Below, piece after piece: positions 31,291-32,820 of a stretch of 32,820 bases of DNA; position 1 is the stretch's first letter, and each line of letters opens with the position of its first letter. Origin of the DNA: Glycomyces dulcitolivorans (lineage in GTDB: Bacteria > Actinomycetota > Actinomycetes > Mycobacteriales > Micromonosporaceae). The notes below the pieces were generated by a model, which was not told the origin of the DNA, did no database searches, and saw only the letters and a program-made list of their open reading frames with translations. A program made the position numbers and the translations under genes. The stretch spans positions 1-32,820 of the forward strand of contig NZ_QFRW01000095.1 of NCBI RefSeq assembly GCF_003265355.1. Direction: 5' to 3'.

Positions 31291-32703
31291 ATGAGGATCA
31301 CACCTCCCCTCCGCGCCCGGAGCACGGCGGCCGCCAAGGCCGCCGCCGTCGGCGCCGCCGCACTCCTCGCCGCCACCGCCTGCCTCGACGGGGGCGGCTC
31401 CTCCGCCTCCGACAAGGTCGAGATCCGCTGGTTCGTCGGCATGGGCGCGGGCTCGGACGCCCCGACCATCCCCGCCCAGGAACTGATCGTCGAGGAGTTC
31501 AACGCCAGCCAGGACGACATCGAACTCGTCCTGGAGATCGTCGACGCCGACCAGGCCCCGAACATCCTCTCCACCCAGATCGCCACCGGCGACGCCCCCG
31601 ACATCGTCGGCCCCATGGGCATCCGCGGCCGCTCCACCTTCCCCGGCGCCTGGCTCGACCTCACCCCGTACATCGAGGAGAACGACTACGACCTCACCGA
31701 CTTCGACCCGGCCCTGGTCGACTTCTACCGCATCGAGGAAGAAGGCCAGATCGGCCTGCCCTTCGCGGTCTTCCCGTCCTTCATGTACGTCAACCTCGAC
31801 CTGTTCGACGAGGCCGGCCTGCCCTACCCGCCCCAGGAGTACGGCGCCCCCTACATCGACGCCGAGGGCGTCGAGCACGTCTGGGACATCGCGACCATGA
31901 CCGAGCTCGCCAAGCAGCTCACCGTCGACGCCGAAGGCAACGACGCCACCAGCGCCGACTTCGACCCCGCGAACATCGTCCAGTTCGGCTTCGGCAACGT
32001 CTTCGCCGACATCCGCGCCCAGTCCACCCTCTTCGGCGCCGGGTCCCTCGTGGACGCCGAGGGCAACGCCCAGATCCCGCCGGCCTGGGCCGAGGCCCAG
32101 CAGTGGTACTACGACGGCATGTGGACCGAGCACTTCATCCCCAACGGCCCCTACGGCGACTCCGACATGCTCAACGCCGGGTCCTGGTTCGAGTCCGGCA
32201 ACCTCGCCATGGGCTACACCCACCTGTGGTACGCCACCTGCTGCATGGCCGGGTTCGAAGGCACCTGGGACACCGCCGCCGCCCCCTCCTACGACGGCAC
32301 CACCACCGCCAAGCTCCACGCCGACACGTTCTCGATCACCAAGGACACCGCGCACCCCGACGAGGCGTTCGACGTCCTCACCTACCTCATCGGCGACGCC
32401 GCCGAGTCCCTCACCCAGACCTACGGCGGCATGCCCGCGCGCATCAGCCTCCAGGACGGCTACTTCGACCGCGTCGGCGCCGCCAACTTCGAAGGCCAGG
32501 ACATCAACTGGGACGTCGCCGTCAACGGCATGAGCTACGTCGACAACCCCTCCCACGAGGGCGGCATGCCGAACTTCCTCGAATCCGAGGCGGTCCTGGC
32601 CGAGTACGCCACCAAGTTCAACCAGGAGGAGGGACTCGACATCCCCACCGAACTGGCGAACCTCCAAGCCGAGCTCCAAGCCGTCTTCGACGCCGCCCAG
32701 TAG
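31291..32703 (+). CDS. Extracellular sugar-binding lipoprotein of an ABC importer
   Basis: A 470-residue family-1 type solute-binding protein. The signal peptide runs from the basic start (MRITPPLRARSTAAAK) to the lipobox ATAC with C31. The mature domain starts VEIRWFVGMGAG and carries NILSTQIATGDAPDIVGPMG, PFAVFPSFMYVNLDLFDEAGLP and the C-terminal KDTAHPDEAFDVLTYLIG, all usual for carbohydrate importers. Several tryptophans and tyrosines (WFESGNLAMGYTHLWY) could stack on sugar rings. ATG 31291 follows AAGGAG. Permease genes are expected beyond the window. The divergent ROK repressor should control it. The sugar is unknown. Confidence 0.88.
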   Translation: MRITPPLRARSTAAAKAAAVGAAALLAATACLDGGGSSASDKVEIRWFVGMGAGSDAPTIPAQELIVEEFNASQDDIELVLEIVDADQAPNILSTQIATGDAPDIVGPMGIRGRSTFPGAWLDLTPYIEENDYDLTDFDPALVDFYRIEEEGQIGLPFAVFPSFMYVNLDLFDEAGLPYPPQEYGAPYIDAEGVEHVWDIATMTELAKQLTVDAEGNDATSADFDPANIVQFGFGNVFADIRAQSTLFGAGSLVDAEGNAQIPPAWAEAQQWYYDGMWTEHFIPNGPYGDSDMLNAGSWFESGNLAMGYTHLWYATCCMAGFEGTWDTAAAPSYDGTTTAKLHADTFSITKDTAHPDEAFDVLTYLIGDAAESLTQTYGGMPARISLQDGYFDRVGAANFEGQDINWDVAVNGMSYVDNPSHEGGMPNFLESEAVLAEYATKFNQEEGLDIPTELANLQAELQAVFDAAQ

Positions 32704-32713
32704 CCGCACCCCC

Positions 32714-32776
32714 CGAGACCCGACACCCCGGGTCTCGCCTCCCCGCCGGGCGGGCGGCACCCCCGCCCGCCCGGCG
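32714..32776 (+). terminator. Tandem hairpins after the sugar-binding gene
   Basis: A 9-bp stem (32714-32722 with 32729-32737) and a 14-bp stem (32744-32757 with 32763-32776) follow within 75 nt of the stop. Such pairs commonly stabilise the binding-protein mRNA over the downstream permease genes, or terminate. Confidence 0.7.
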
Positions 32777-32820
32777 CACCCCACCACACCTGTCATGCCT
32801 CTCGAAGGGCCACAACCCAT

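Noticed and set aside
1-32820. CRISPR, tRNA, insertion sequence or prophage
   Set aside because: No regularly spaced repeats, cloverleaf-like segments, transposase or phage genes were seen in reading the window.

Overview
The window is dense, very GC-rich DNA (third codon positions almost all G or C, frequent GTG starts, start/stop overlaps between consecutive genes). The mix of ROK, XRE-cupin, Rrf2 and KdpDE regulators, Tat-type lipoproteins, an EgtA-type glutamate-cysteine ligase and the actinobacterial type of sulfur leader peptide points to an Actinomycetota chromosome. A Glycomyces-like genus is only a guess. I see no tRNA, rRNA, CRISPR array, insertion sequence or phage gene.

Layout. 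(1) 1-5506 is general chromosome: the end of a MarR-like regulator overlapping an FMN reductase, a small acidic protein, a secreted four-cysteine protein, a DUF4241 protein, a thioredoxin-reductase-like flavoprotein divergent from an XRE-cupin regulator, a HAD hydrolase and a membrane protein. (2) 5598-22137 is a sulfur-scavenging island. A minus-strand unit from 15238 to 5643 encodes two complete SsuABC/TauABC-like importers plus an arylsulfatase and an alkyl sulfatase. A second minus-strand operon from 20806 to 15444 encodes a leader peptide, an SsuE-like FMN reductase, a flavin-reductase-domain protein, a third importer and an NtaA/SnaA-type flavin monooxygenase. Upstream lie a receiver-less winged-helix regulator with its own leader peptide and a divergent, cysteine-free Rrf2 regulator. 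(3) 22195-23504 is an egtA-like gene behind the same operator. (4) 23625-32820 holds a PL8 polysaccharide lyase, a membrane protein, KdpDE without kdpFABC, and a ROK repressor divergent from a sugar-binding lipoprotein.

The main finding is a local sulfur regulon. Three near-perfect 19-bp inverted repeats (TCCTAT-N7-nTAGGA) and two weaker relatives lie in front of the sulfur transcription units, including the rrf2 gene itself and egtA. Two short peptides of the form RR(R/H)(E/H)ID..R..SALCRP, too short for ordinary gene calling, sit downstream of two of these operators. Each starts 7-8 nt after a possible -10 element, so the messages may be leaderless. I infer two control layers: Rrf2 repression at the promoter and cysteine-dependent attenuation in the leader. 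The structural genes would import organosulfur compounds, release sulfate or sulfite inside the cell, and route cysteine toward gamma-glutamylcysteine.
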